This document shows, piece after piece, positions 43,820 to 53,448 of a DNA stretch of 64,000 bases (position 1 is the first letter of the stretch; each line of letters starts with the position of its first letter). The stretch is from Devosia sp. Leaf420 (GTDB lineage Bacteria > Pseudomonadota > Alphaproteobacteria > Rhizobiales > Devosiaceae): assembly GCF_001425445.1 (NCBI RefSeq), contig NZ_LMQU01000009.1:451817-515816 (forward strand), in the 5' to 3' direction. The notes under the pieces are model-generated. The model was not told where the DNA came from. It worked only from the letters and a program-made list of their open reading frames with translations, and did no database searches. Made by a program: the position numbers and the translations under genes.

Positions 43820-46456
43820 TCAGCCGGCGAGGATTCGATCCAAAATTTCGCCGGTATTTCGGCTGAGCGCGTGCTGGCTCTTGAGTGCTTCGAGCGCTGC
43901 CCGCCCGATCTCGCGGCGATTGGCTTCAAGGAGTGGCAATGTCCGGAAGCCTGTGAGGATGCGAGCCGCGACCTGCGGATTGACCTTATCGATTTCCGCC
44001 GCCGCTTCGGTCACGAAACGGAAGCCAAGCCCATCGGCGCGTGCGAACTGTTCGAGATTGCTCATGACAAAGCTGCCGAGCAGGGAGCGCAGGCGATTGG
44101 GGTTAGTCTTGGGGAAGTCCGGTGCCGAAAGGATAGAGCGAAGGCGCTCGATCACCCCGTCGTCCGGCGCCTGCGAGGACGCCACCAGCCACTTGTCGAA
44201 CACCAGTGGATCGCCGCCGAAACGCATTCGGAAATCCCCAAGTAGAGCAGGCGCGGCCTTGGTCCAGTTATGCGCCGATATTGCGAGCGCAGCGTAGCGG
44301 TCCGTCATATTGGTCGCCGCGTAATACTGGGCCTCGGCCAGATCCGCGCCGAGGTCCGATCCTGCCGTCAGCAGCGCAAGCAGCCGATTGCGCAGCGACC
44401 GGCGTCCGGCTTGCTCCGCATCGGGACTATAGGGTCCGGAAACAGCGAGTTCGCGATAGACCGCTTCAAGCTGTGCCGCAATTGGGCCAATGATGGTTTT
44501 GACGAGGCTTGCCCGCGCCGCGCTAACCGCGCTTGGATCCACATTGCGCCCGATATGCCGCGCAATCACGGTTTCGTCCGGAATGCCGATCGCCTGGGCC
44601 TTGAAGGCCGGATCAAGCGATGGATCGTTGAGCGTATCCATCATCGCCTGCCGGAGGGCATCTATGTCACCGGTCGTCGGCTTCGCGCCAGTGGCGCTCT
44701 TGGCGAGCAATTGCGTTGCAACCGTCTGCATCGCATCCCAACGATTGAATGGATCGCTATCATGCCGCGCGAGGAAAAGCAAATCGCCATGACCGAGCCC
44801 CGTCTCGAGCTTGATGGGGGCTGAAAAACCGCGGAACAGCGACGGCACGGGCCGATTGGCAACACCGGTAAACGTCAGGGTGACGGTTTCCTGGTCGAGG
44901 ACGATGAGGTCGCCCTCTACGCGACCGCCACTGACTTCGGACCAAGTCACAGGGTGTCCATTTGGTCCGATAAGCCCAAACTTCACGGGAATGACGAAGG
45001 GCGCCTTTTCCGGTTGGCCTGGAGTGGGCGCCGTCCGCTGGCTTAGGCTCAGCGTGTAGGTCTGGCTCGCGGCGTCGTACGTGTCGCGCGCGTTGACGAT
45101 TGGCGTTCCCGCCTGGGTGTACCACCGGGCAAACTGATTGAGCTCCATCCCATTGGCGTCCTCGAACACCTTGATGAAAGCTTCGATCGTTGTCGCCTCG
45201 CCATCATGGCGCTCGAAGTAAAGGTCCATTCCCTTGCGGAAACCAGCCTCGCCGAGGAGCGTTGCCAGCATGCGGACGACTTCCGCGCCCTTCTGGTAGA
45301 CAGTTGTCGTGTAAAAATTGTTGATTTCGCGATAATGGTCAGGCCGCGGCGGATGCGCCAACGGACCGCCATCCTCGGGAAACTGTGTCACGCGCAGGTT
45401 TTCGACATCGTGGATGCGTTGCACCGGGCGGCTACGCTCGTCCGAGGAGAATTCCTGATCGCGATAGACCGTCAGCCCTTCCTTGAGGCAGAGCTGGAAC
45501 CAGTCGCGGCAGGTGATGCGATTGCCGGTCCAATTATGGAAATATTCGTGCGCGATGACGCGCTCGATATTGGAATAATTGGCGTCGCTCGCGATCTCGG
45601 GCAGGGCGAAAACCAGCTTGTCGTTGAAGATATTGAGGCCCTTGTTCTCCATCGCGCCGAAGTTGAAATCGGATACGGCGACGATGTTGAAAACGTCGAG
45701 ATCATATTCCCGGCCGAACCGCTTTTCATCCCAGGCCATAGAGCGCTTGAGGCTGTCCATGGCATAGACGCATTCGGCTTCCTTGCCATGGGCGCAATAA
45801 ATTGCGAGATCGACCTTGCGGCCGCTCATGGTCGTAAAAGTGTCGGTAATCGAGCCCAGATCGCCGGCAACGAGCGCGAAGAGATAAGCGGGCTTGGGGA
45901 ACGGATCTTCCCAGAGCGCGAAATGCATGCCGTCGGAAGCTTCGCCCTTGTCGACGAGGTTGCCGTTCGAGAGCAGCACCGGCGCAATGTCTTTGGGCGC
46001 AGTGATCCGCACCTTGAATGTGGCGAGGACGTCGGGCCGGTCGAGATAATAGGTGATGCGCCGGAACCCCTCGGGTTCGCATTGGGTGCACCAGGTCCCG
46101 CCCGAGCGATAGAGCCCCATCAGCTTCGTATTGGCGTCGGGCTGCAGGTTCACTTCCGTTTCGAGCACGAAGCGGCGGAACGGTGGTTCCACAACGGTGA
46201 GACCTGTCTCGTTTGAGGCATAGGCCGAGAGCATCAGCGGCAGGCCATCAATGGCAATGGAATCGAGCGTCAGTCCATCGCCATCAAGCACCAGCGGCGT
46301 CCCCGGCGCCGTTTCAGGTCGCGGCTCCACCGTCATCTGCGTGCGCACCCGAGTCCCAGCCGCAGTGATCTTGAAGTCCATGTCCACGGCGACGATCGCG
46401 TAGGGCGTCGGGGCATAGTCCTTGAGAAAAATGGTGTGCTCGGTCTCGGTGCGCAT
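43820..46456 (-). CDS. pepN: Aminopeptidase N
   Basis: An 878-residue M1-family zinc aminopeptidase. The substrate-binding GAMEN motif is at residues 267-271 and the zinc motif HEYFHNWTGNR at 303-313, with Glu326 as the third ligand (LCLKEGLTV). The C-terminal helical domain is full length (compare about 870 for the E. coli enzyme). The ATG at 46456 is preferred over a TTG four codons upstream. A terminator follows the gene. Cytosolic peptide degradation is the known role. Confidence 0.97.
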   Translation of the reverse strand: MRTETEHTIFLKDYAPTPYAIVAVDMDFKITAAGTRVRTQMTVEPRPETAPGTPLVLDGDGLTLDSIAIDGLPLMLSAYASNETGLTVVEPPFRRFVLETEVNLQPDANTKLMGLYRSGGTWCTQCEPEGFRRITYYLDRPDVLATFKVRITAPKDIAPVLLSNGNLVDKGEASDGMHFALWEDPFPKPAYLFALVAGDLGSITDTFTTMSGRKVDLAIYCAHGKEAECVYAMDSLKRSMAWDEKRFGREYDLDVFNIVAVSDFNFGAMENKGLNIFNDKLVFALPEIASDANYSNIERVIAHEYFHNWTGNRITCRDWFQLCLKEGLTVYRDQEFSSDERSRPVQRIHDVENLRVTQFPEDGGPLAHPPRPDHYREINNFYTTTVYQKGAEVVRMLATLLGEAGFRKGMDLYFERHDGEATTIEAFIKVFEDANGMELNQFARWYTQAGTPIVNARDTYDAASQTYTLSLSQRTAPTPGQPEKAPFVIPVKFGLIGPNGHPVTWSEVSGGRVEGDLIVLDQETVTLTFTGVANRPVPSLFRGFSAPIKLETGLGHGDLLFLARHDSDPFNRWDAMQTVATQLLAKSATGAKPTTGDIDALRQAMMDTLNDPSLDPAFKAQAIGIPDETVIARHIGRNVDPSAVSAARASLVKTIIGPIAAQLEAVYRELAVSGPYSPDAEQAGRRSLRNRLLALLTAGSDLGADLAEAQYYAATNMTDRYAALAISAHNWTKAAPALLGDFRMRFGGDPLVFDKWLVASSQAPDDGVIERLRSILSAPDFPKTNPNRLRSLLGSFVMSNLEQFARADGLGFRFVTEAAAEIDKVNPQVAARILTGFRTLPLLEANRREIGRAALEALKSQHALSRNTGEILDRILAG

Positions 46457-46605
46457 TAGGCGATCCAATACAACGTTATTTCTGGCAGTCTAATGTGGCC
46501 ATCGGGTAACAGCCGACTCTCTCCATTTGTGTATTCTACGCCGCTCTTGGCTGCATAGCCCAATTCTTCGTGCCCATAGGGCGGTGCGAGGAGGAGGAAC
46601 GGGCA

Positions 46606-46725
46606 ATGCACCACGCAGCTCCTCTGCGCCACTTGGGGGCGTACCGAGCGCGGTCCTTGAAGTTTTCCTGGGTGGTTCGACCATTGCCAGCTCTGCTGAC
46701 GGCCATTGTCATTGCCGTCGCATAG
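46606..46725 (+). CDS. Short ORF (39 residues) upstream of the first ABC exporter
   Basis: GAGGAGGAAC lies six bases before ATG at 46606, a very strong Shine-Dalgarno. The 39-residue product has basic residues at the start (MHHAAPLRHLGAYRARSLKF) and a hydrophobic C-terminal half ending PALLTAIVIAVA, so it could insert in the membrane. It ends 44 bases before the exporter ATG. It may be a leader peptide or small membrane protein; a leader role is inference. It lies in the 313-base gap 46457-46769, which is otherwise without recognisable genes. Confidence 0.5.
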   Translation: MHHAAPLRHLGAYRARSLKFSWVVRPLPALLTAIVIAVA

Positions 46726-46769
46726 CGTTTGGCCACGGTGTCCTTCCGGACGGTAGGTATGGTGACGTT

Positions 46770-48620
46770 ATGTTGAAATGGTTCGAAACGCGGCTCGACG
46801 CTTACCCTGCAGGTGAGCCGACGGAGCCGCCAAAGGGGCTGCTCGCCTTCTGCTTGCACTATAGCCTTGGCGCCAAGAAGTGGCTGGCCCTGATGGCCTT
46901 TGCCGCCGCAGCCGTTGCTATCGGCGAAATCCTCGTCTTCGGTTTCATTGGCGATGTGGTCAATTGGCTCGCCGACGCCGATCCCAACACGTTCCTTGAG
47001 ACGGACGGTTGGAAGCTGGCGCTCATGGGCGCGATGGTTGTGTTCATCGTGCCGGGCTTTGCGCTTCTTTCGACGCTGACCATGAACCAGACACTCCTGG
47101 GCAACTTCCCCCAGCGCATCCGCTGGATGGCCCATCGCTATCTGATCCGTCAGTCGATGAGCTATTTCCAGGATGAGTTTGCCGGCCGTATCGGCGCCAA
47201 GCTGATGCAGACCTCGCTCGCCGTGCGCGAAGTGGTCATGAAACTTCTCGACATGCTGGTCTATGTCGTCGTCTACTTCACGGGCGCCGTCATTCTGGCC
47301 GCCGCCGCTGATTGGCGGCTCGCAGTGCCGTTTCTCGCCTGGCTCGCTGCCTATGTCGCTCTGATGGTTTATTTCATCCCGCGCATGGGCAAGATTTCCC
47401 AGGCGCAGGCCGATGCGCGCTCGATGATGACCGGCCGCATCGTCGACAGCTACACCAATATCGCGACGGTAAAACTCTTCAGCCATTCCAACCGCGAAGA
47501 GACCTATGCCCGCGAGGCGATGGACGAGTTCCTCGACACCGTCTACCGCCAGATGCGGCTCTTCACCTGGCTCAATATGCTGGTGCTCTGGTCCAATGCG
47601 CTGCTGCTTTTTGCCGTCGGCGCCACGGGTATTTGGCTCTGGATGCAGGGCATCATGAGCCCGGGCGCGCTTGCAGTTGCACTCGGCCTCGTCATGCGCT
47701 TCCAGGGCATGAGCCAGTGGGTGATGTGGGAAATGTCGTCGCTGTTCGAAAACATCGGCACGGTCAAGGACGGCATCAACTCGATCTCATTGCCGCGCGT
47801 CGTCTCGGACAAGCCTGCGGCCAAGGCCATCGGCCGCGTTGCCGGCGACATCAAGTTCGACAACGTGTCGTTCCACTATGGCAAGGAATCCGGCGTCATC
47901 GAGGGCCTTAACCTCAATATCAAGCCGGGCGAAAAGATCGGTCTCGTCGGCCGTTCAGGCGCCGGCAAGTCCACCATCGTCAACCTGCTGCTGCGGTTCT
48001 ACGACCGTCAGGGTGGCCGCATTCTTATGGACGATAAGGACATTGCCGAGGTCCAGCAGGATAGCCTCCGCGCCAATGTCGGCGTCGTCACGCAGGATAC
48101 GTCTTTGCTCCATCGCTCGGTGCGCGAAAACATCACCTACGGCCGTCCGGATGCGACCGAAGAGGAGATGATCGAAGCGGCCAAGCTTGCCGAGGCCCAT
48201 GATTTCATCCTCAACCTCACCGACTACAAGGGTCGCACCGGTTACGACGCCCATGTCGGCGAGCGCGGTGTGAAACTCTCCGGCGGCCAACGCCAGCGGA
48301 TCGCTATTGCCCGCGTACTCCTGAAAAACGCGCCAATTCTCGTGCTCGACGAAGCGACCTCCGCCCTCGATTCGGAGGTCGAGGCTGCCATCCAGAGCCA
48401 GTTCGAGCTGCTGATGCGCGGGAAGACGGTTATTGCCATTGCCCACCGCCTTTCCACCATCGCCATGATGGATCGTCTCGTGGTGCTCGACAAAGGCCAG
48501 ATCGTCGAGCAGGGTACCCATGCCGAGCTCGTCGATTCAGGCGGCATCTATAGCCAGCTCTGGGCCCGCCAATCAGGCGGATTCCTCGAGATGGATCAGG
48601 TGGAGGACGCGGCGCAATAA
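46770..48620 (+). CDS. ABC half-exporter 1
   Basis: A 616-residue type IV ABC half-transporter: six membrane segments in the first 340 residues, then an ATPase domain. Walker A is GRSGAGKST (about 394-402), the signature LSGGQRQRIAIAR (about 502) and Walker B ILVLDEATSALDSE (about 523). All catalytic motifs are intact. Its paralogue follows 266 bases downstream in the same direction, suggesting a heterodimer. The ATG at 46770 is chosen because similarity to the paralogue begins there. Substrate unknown. Confidence 0.92.
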   Translation: MLKWFETRLDAYPAGEPTEPPKGLLAFCLHYSLGAKKWLALMAFAAAAVAIGEILVFGFIGDVVNWLADADPNTFLETDGWKLALMGAMVVFIVPGFALLSTLTMNQTLLGNFPQRIRWMAHRYLIRQSMSYFQDEFAGRIGAKLMQTSLAVREVVMKLLDMLVYVVVYFTGAVILAAAADWRLAVPFLAWLAAYVALMVYFIPRMGKISQAQADARSMMTGRIVDSYTNIATVKLFSHSNREETYAREAMDEFLDTVYRQMRLFTWLNMLVLWSNALLLFAVGATGIWLWMQGIMSPGALAVALGLVMRFQGMSQWVMWEMSSLFENIGTVKDGINSISLPRVVSDKPAAKAIGRVAGDIKFDNVSFHYGKESGVIEGLNLNIKPGEKIGLVGRSGAGKSTIVNLLLRFYDRQGGRILMDDKDIAEVQQDSLRANVGVVTQDTSLLHRSVRENITYGRPDATEEEMIEAAKLAEAHDFILNLTDYKGRTGYDAHVGERGVKLSGGQRQRIAIARVLLKNAPILVLDEATSALDSEVEAAIQSQFELLMRGKTVIAIAHRLSTIAMMDRLVVLDKGQIVEQGTHAELVDSGGIYSQLWARQSGGFLEMDQVEDAAQ

Positions 48621-48693
48621 GCGCCGCTCCGTTTCCGACATAGAGTTATCAACCCGCCGCCCCGAGGGGCAGCACCAAACAAGGAGATCCCAA

Positions 48694-48783
48694 ATGGGAG
48701 ATATCATCATGACGCGACATATGGGCAACCCGAGTGCATTTGCCCTGAGCCAACCCAAACCCACCGATCGGCACCGAACCTGA
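48694..48783 (+). CDS. Short ORF (29 residues) between the ABC exporter genes
   Basis: AAGGAGATCC precedes ATG at 48694 by three bases beyond the core, a strong Shine-Dalgarno. The product starts MGDIIMTRHMGNPSAF and ends SQPKPTDRHRT. It is hydrophilic, with prolines near the end, the kind of sequence seen in translational leader peptides. It ends 103 bases before the second exporter. The exporter's own start is preceded by a small hairpin GCTCA/TGAGC (48866-48881). Whether it is translated is unknown. Confidence 0.5.
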   Translation: MGDIIMTRHMGNPSAFALSQPKPTDRHRT

Positions 48784-48886
48784 CCAGGAAGCAAGTATCG
48801 CTAGGAAAAGTGGAAACCAGCTTTCCTTCCCAGCAATACGACTAAGGAAGCTCCCGTCAGGCGCGGCTCAATAAAATGAGCAGAAA

Positions 48887-50743
48887 ATGTTCAACCGCGT
48901 CATCGAATTCTTCGACAATCTTTATTCGCCCGTCGCTCTGGCCAAGAACCGCCAGCCGCCCATGGGCCTCCGACCTTTCGTCAGCTACTTCATCGGCCAG
49001 TTCAAGCGCGCCTTTGCTATCCGCATAGGCCTTGTCGCCATCGGCTCGGTCGCCGATGCGCTCATGCCCGTTTTCGTCGGCATGATCGTGGGCATGCTGG
49101 CCACCACTAATCCAGGCGAAATCTTCGACCAGCACGGCCAGACTCTTTTGTGGATGGTGTTCGTGGTGGTGCTCGTCCGGCCGCTGACCTTCCTCCTCGA
49201 TACGCTGGTGCGCAACCATGCCATCGTGCCCAATCTCGTCGACATTATCCGCTGGCAAAGCCATTGGCATGTCATCCGTCAGAGCTGGACCTATTTCCAG
49301 AATGACTTTGCCGGCCGCATCGCCAATAAGGTCATCCAAGTTGGTGAAGCCATCGAGATCGGCGTCAACCTGACCATCGACGCCGCCTGGTATGCTCTGG
49401 TGTTCGTTGTCGTCGCCATCATCGTCCTGGCACAGCTCGATCTGTTGCTGCTGGTACCCATCGGCATCTGGCTGCTGCTTTATGCGGTGCTCTTCACCAT
49501 CACCATGCCGCTCATTGCTCGTTACTCCGAAGAGCTTTCGGAAAGCAAATCGGTGATGACCGGTCGCATCGTCGACAGCTACACCAATATCCAGACCATC
49601 AAGACCTTCGCTACCGGCGAGCATGAGGACCGCTATGTCTCCGACAGCGTCCTCGACCACGCCAAGAGTTTTCGCAAACTCATGCGGGTCTTCACCTATA
49701 TGTGGTCGACGCTCTTCTTGCTCAATGCTGGTCTCGTGGTCTCGGTCACCTGGCTGTCACTGACCGGCTGGAACAATGGGACGCTGACAGCCGCTGCGGT
49801 GGCGACTGCCATTCCCTTTGCCCTTCAGATCATGAATATGAGCGGCTGGATCCTCGAGATCGGGTCGAACATTTTCCGTCAGATCGGCACGACGCGGGAC
49901 TCGATGGACACCATCGCTCAGCCCCTCACCATGCTCGACGCGCCCGAAGCGGTGGCTCTGCCAGTCACGGCGGGTGGCCTCCACTACGACAATGTCAGCT
50001 TCAACTATTGGCGGGGCAAGGAAGGCAGCGTCATCGATGCCTTCAACCTGACGATCAAACCAGGCGAAAAGATCGGCCTTGTCGGACGTTCGGGCTCAGG
50101 CAAGTCGACGCTGGTCAACCTTGCCCTGCGCATGTTCGATGTTCAGGACGGATCGATCCGCATCGACGGCCACGATGTCCGCTCGGTAACCCAGGAAAGC
50201 CTCCGCGCCGCCATTGGCCTTGTCAGCCAGGATACGTCGCTGCTGCATCGCTCGGTCCGCGAAAATCTCAAATACGGCCGCCATTCGGCGAGTGACGAAG
50301 AGATGATCCGGGCCGCCGAGCAGGCCAATGTGCATGAAGTCATCATGGGCCTGTCCGATCCACAGGGCCGTCGGGGCTATGACGCTCATGTCGGAGAGCG
50401 GGGCGTAAAGCTCTCGGGCGGCCAACGCCAGCGCGTCGCCATCGCCCGCGTTCTCCTCAAGAACGCGCCGATCCTCGTGTTGGATGAAGCGACTTCTGCC
50501 CTCGACTCCGAAGTCGAAGCGGCAATCCAGGAGCAGTTGACCATGCTGATGCAGGGTAAGACGGTGATCGCCATCGCCCACCGTCTCTCAACCATCGCCG
50601 CCATGGACCGTCTTGTCGTGCTCGAAAAGGGCCGGATTGTCGAGGAGGGAACGCACGCGCAACTCCTCGCCTCTGGAGGGCACTACGCCATGCTCTGGGA
50701 GCGTCAGTCCGGTGGGTTCTTGGACTTGGAAGCTGCGCAATAG
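48887..50743 (+). CDS. ABC half-exporter 2
   Basis: A 618-residue type IV ABC half-transporter like the one before it. Six hydrophobic segments lie in the first 345 residues. The ATPase domain has Walker A GRSGSGKST (about 401-409), LSGGQRQRVAIAR, and ILVLDEATSALDSE. It has both catalytic motifs intact, so a heterodimer would have two active sites. The proteins share long identical stretches such as VGERGVKLSGGQRQR and GKTVIAIAHRLSTIA, showing recent duplication. Its 3' end is followed by a strong terminator. Confidence 0.92.
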   Translation: MFNRVIEFFDNLYSPVALAKNRQPPMGLRPFVSYFIGQFKRAFAIRIGLVAIGSVADALMPVFVGMIVGMLATTNPGEIFDQHGQTLLWMVFVVVLVRPLTFLLDTLVRNHAIVPNLVDIIRWQSHWHVIRQSWTYFQNDFAGRIANKVIQVGEAIEIGVNLTIDAAWYALVFVVVAIIVLAQLDLLLLVPIGIWLLLYAVLFTITMPLIARYSEELSESKSVMTGRIVDSYTNIQTIKTFATGEHEDRYVSDSVLDHAKSFRKLMRVFTYMWSTLFLLNAGLVVSVTWLSLTGWNNGTLTAAAVATAIPFALQIMNMSGWILEIGSNIFRQIGTTRDSMDTIAQPLTMLDAPEAVALPVTAGGLHYDNVSFNYWRGKEGSVIDAFNLTIKPGEKIGLVGRSGSGKSTLVNLALRMFDVQDGSIRIDGHDVRSVTQESLRAAIGLVSQDTSLLHRSVRENLKYGRHSASDEEMIRAAEQANVHEVIMGLSDPQGRRGYDAHVGERGVKLSGGQRQRVAIARVLLKNAPILVLDEATSALDSEVEAAIQEQLTMLMQGKTVIAIAHRLSTIAAMDRLVVLEKGRIVEEGTHAQLLASGGHYAMLWERQSGGFLDLEAAQ

Positions 50744-50744
50744 C

Positions 50745-50776
50745 AAAAAGCTCCGGCAGCGATGCCGGGGCTTTTT
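50745..50776. terminator. Bidirectional terminator after ABC exporter 2
   Basis: AAAAAGCTCCGGCA (50745-50758) and TGCCGGGGCTTTTT (50763-50776) pair over 14 positions with one mismatch around a four-base loop. A-rich and T-rich ends serve both directions, and it lies between the convergent ABC exporter and DoxX genes, touching both. Confidence 0.9.
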
Positions 50777-50777
50777 C

Positions 50778-51149
50778 TTAGCGGATGATCGGAAAGAGAT
50801 TCCGTATCCTGGGCTCGCGCAACCATAGCGCTACCCAAACCAAAATACCGAAATAGACGCTGAACAGCGTGTGACTGAAAAGCGGATTGTCGACCCGCAG
50901 ATTGGCCGCCAGCGCCGCGCTCAAAAGCCCGGTCGTCAGTACTGCGCCCAATAGGGCCGTGCGCGGAATGATATAGAGCACAGCGCAAAGCACCTCGATG
51001 AGGCCAATAAGCAGCATGTATTTTGCTGGCCAGCCAACGACAGTCATCGGCTCCAGCGCCAATGGCGAATTCATCAGCTTTGGCGCTGCCGAAGCGCCGA
51101 GAAGAAACAGCGTGACCAGCACGCTCAATACCCAACCTGTCCTGATCAT
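50778..51149 (-). CDS. DoxX-like small membrane protein
   Basis: A 123-residue protein with four hydrophobic segments (about 5-22, 42-64, 66-86 and 95-110), typical of DoxX-like proteins. The GWPAKYMLLIGLIEVLCAVL and YIIPRTALLGAVLTTGLLSA stretch is the family hallmark. Members are linked to thiol or quinone redox in some bacteria; no such role is shown here. It shares its downstream terminator with the ABC exporter. Confidence 0.85.
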   Translation of the reverse strand: MIRTGWVLSVLVTLFLLGASAAPKLMNSPLALEPMTVVGWPAKYMLLIGLIEVLCAVLYIIPRTALLGAVLTTGLLSAALAANLRVDNPLFSHTLFSVYFGILVWVALWLREPRIRNLFPIIR

Positions 51150-51236
51150 TTTGTCTTGTCCATCCCGCGCTCACTGTTGAGCCGCTGACCTTGCGACGAT
51201 TTTCGGGCGGTAGTTTCGACACGCGATCGGGAAAAT

Positions 51237-53219
51237 TCAGCTTGTCGTGCCGTATTGGCGCAAGCGGTCATTCCTTTTGCCGTCTCCTGGTCGCGCGGCG
51301 AGTTCAAGCGCTGCTTCCGGCGCCATGGGGCGGCCAAAGAGATAGCCTTGCATCACTGTTCCGCCGAGCCCGACCAGCGCTTCGAGCTGCTCCTCGGTCT
51401 CGATCCCTTCGAACACGCAGGACATCCCAAGATTGCGGCAGAGGTCGATCATCGTTTTGACGATGGCGCGGCTCGTGCTGTCGGTCGTGACTTCGGCAAC
51501 AAAGCTGCGGTCGATCTTGATCCGATGGAGCGGCAAACGCTGCACATGGGTAAGGCTCGAGTGACCCGTGCCGAAATCGTCGAGCGCGATGCGCGACCCG
51601 AGATTGAGGAGGCGCGACACCGCTTCATTTGCTTGATGCAGATCGCGCATCACTGCCGTTTCGGTTATCTCGAAATCGATCCGCGTTGGCTGGTCCGCGG
51701 CTTTGACCAGTGCAATCACCTCATCGACGGCCGCATCAGAGCCGATATCGTGCGCCGAAAGATTGACCGACAGGCGAACGCCGCGCGGCAGGGTTTTGCT
51801 GACCTCGATCGCCTTGCGCAACACCACCTGTGTGATCCGCCCGATCTGCCCCATGCGCTCCGCCATGGGAATGAAATCGGCGGGAGACACTTCGCCAAGA
51901 TGCGGGCTGCGCCAGCGCGCCAGTACTTCGTAGCCCGTCGTCTCGCCAATCGAGACATCGAATTGCGGCTGCAGCAAAATGTAGATTTCGCTGTCGAGGT
52001 CGGCAGCGTGGAGCATCTGCTCCATCCGGCGGATCTGCCGGAGGTCATGCGCATCGATGGCCGAAAAGATCATCCAGCGGCCGCGCATATCGCGCTTAGC
52101 CAGCCAACTCGCGTAATCAGCGTGATCGAACAGCGTCTCTGGCGTGTCATCGACGCTTGATGCGGCAAAACCGATCGAGGCGGTGACATGGGCCGTGCCC
52201 TGCACCAGGGTGATCGGCTGGTTGACGATATCGCCAAGCCGCTTGCCCAGCCGCTCCAGATTTTTGCTGCCGGTGTTTTCCGTGACGATCAGCGCGAAAT
52301 TATCGCTATCGAGACGAGCAAAAAACGAATGCGGTGGCTTGTTCTGGTCGAGCCGCTGCGCGATTTCCCGCAGCACCTGGTCGCCCATGAATTGCCCGAA
52401 CACCTCGTTGACGGCCTTGAACGCATCAAGATTGAGCCGCGCTAGCGCAATGGTCCGGCCCTCGCGCCCCGCTTCTTCGAGACAGGCGCCGAGCGTCTCG
52501 TGGAACGAGCGCCTATTGGGCACGCCGGTCAAGCTATCGAGCCAGGCGAGGCGGTGGTTTTCCTCAAGCAGCGCCTGTGTCTCGGCCTGCTTCTGTGCAA
52601 TTGCCGTGCGCGAGGCAACGAGACCGGCAAAGTCCCGATAATTGCCGAAAAGGATCACCGTCAGCGTGGCCGTCACAAGCAACATGTTGACGGCGATGGC
52701 CAGCAGCGTCGGCTCACCCGCGGTGCCGAAAACCAGAAGAAATGGAACGATGACGATCGCGCTGATCGCCAGCGCCGCCTGACGCACGCGCAAAAGGCAG
52801 AACATGCAGCCGATCACAGTGATGCCCATGAAAAAGGCCACGTGGGACTGCTGATATTGATCGCCATAAGGAAAAAGGCTCAGCGACCACCAGGTGAAAC
52901 CAACGGCCAGCATCGGCCCGAGGATGACCAGCATGCGCAGCCCGCGCCGTGCCTTCTCGACCGTCACCGGACGCTTCCCATCGCGCATCCAGATCACAAT
53001 GCGAAGGGTGCAAAGGACGGTCAGGACGCCAGGGACGATCAGCGTCAATCCATGCGGCGCGACGGCATAATGTGTGGCGGCCAGGATGATCGAATTGGTC
53101 AGCAGCATGACATACATCAGCGGCACTTGCAGGCGCAGGGCATTCCATTGCGCTAGCGTCAGCTCTGCCGTCGCCTGCCCACCGAATACACTGCGGCAAA
53201 ATTGCCGGAAAACTGCCAT
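51237..53219 (-). CDS. Membrane GGDEF-EAL protein (degenerate GGDEF, intact EAL)
   Basis: A 660-residue c-di-GMP signalling protein. Six or so membrane segments fill residues 30-195, followed by GGDEF (about 225-390) and EAL (about 395-650). The GGDEF signature is replaced by LDSDNF (303-308), so synthesis is unlikely. The EAL domain has E431-V-L, SVNLSAHDIG, FEITETAV, the DDFGTG loop, KIDRSFV and FEGIETEEQL, so phosphodiesterase activity is likely. The gene is alone on the minus strand; 87 bases separate it from DoxX. Confidence 0.93.
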   Translation of the reverse strand: MAVFRQFCRSVFGGQATAELTLAQWNALRLQVPLMYVMLLTNSIILAATHYAVAPHGLTLIVPGVLTVLCTLRIVIWMRDGKRPVTVEKARRGLRMLVILGPMLAVGFTWWSLSLFPYGDQYQQSHVAFFMGITVIGCMFCLLRVRQAALAISAIVIVPFLLVFGTAGEPTLLAIAVNMLLVTATLTVILFGNYRDFAGLVASRTAIAQKQAETQALLEENHRLAWLDSLTGVPNRRSFHETLGACLEEAGREGRTIALARLNLDAFKAVNEVFGQFMGDQVLREIAQRLDQNKPPHSFFARLDSDNFALIVTENTGSKNLERLGKRLGDIVNQPITLVQGTAHVTASIGFAASSVDDTPETLFDHADYASWLAKRDMRGRWMIFSAIDAHDLRQIRRMEQMLHAADLDSEIYILLQPQFDVSIGETTGYEVLARWRSPHLGEVSPADFIPMAERMGQIGRITQVVLRKAIEVSKTLPRGVRLSVNLSAHDIGSDAAVDEVIALVKAADQPTRIDFEITETAVMRDLHQANEAVSRLLNLGSRIALDDFGTGHSSLTHVQRLPLHRIKIDRSFVAEVTTDSTSRAIVKTMIDLCRNLGMSCVFEGIETEEQLEALVGLGGTVMQGYLFGRPMAPEAALELAARPGDGKRNDRLRQYGTTS

Positions 53220-53448
53220 CGAACGCCCCTAACCAAGGAAGACTAAGCAGCAACTTCCTAATAGATCAGTAAATCCAGCGTCGCATTCTCTTCTCAAGCT
53301 GATCGCAACGATGCAAAAGATAAAAAAATGCGCGCTTGCGGGCATTCCAACCGTCACCTCTTCACGCTAAAAGCGCTTCCGAAATCGATTTCAGCAGCCA
53401 CGCCATCCGCTGCTAGACGAGGCCGGACCTGCCCGGCAGGAGGACGAC

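Noticed and set aside
27401..48886. dif site near the GC skew change
   Set aside because: I read the intergenic gaps for a TATAATGTATATTA-like core and found none. A divergent site or one inside a gene is not excluded.
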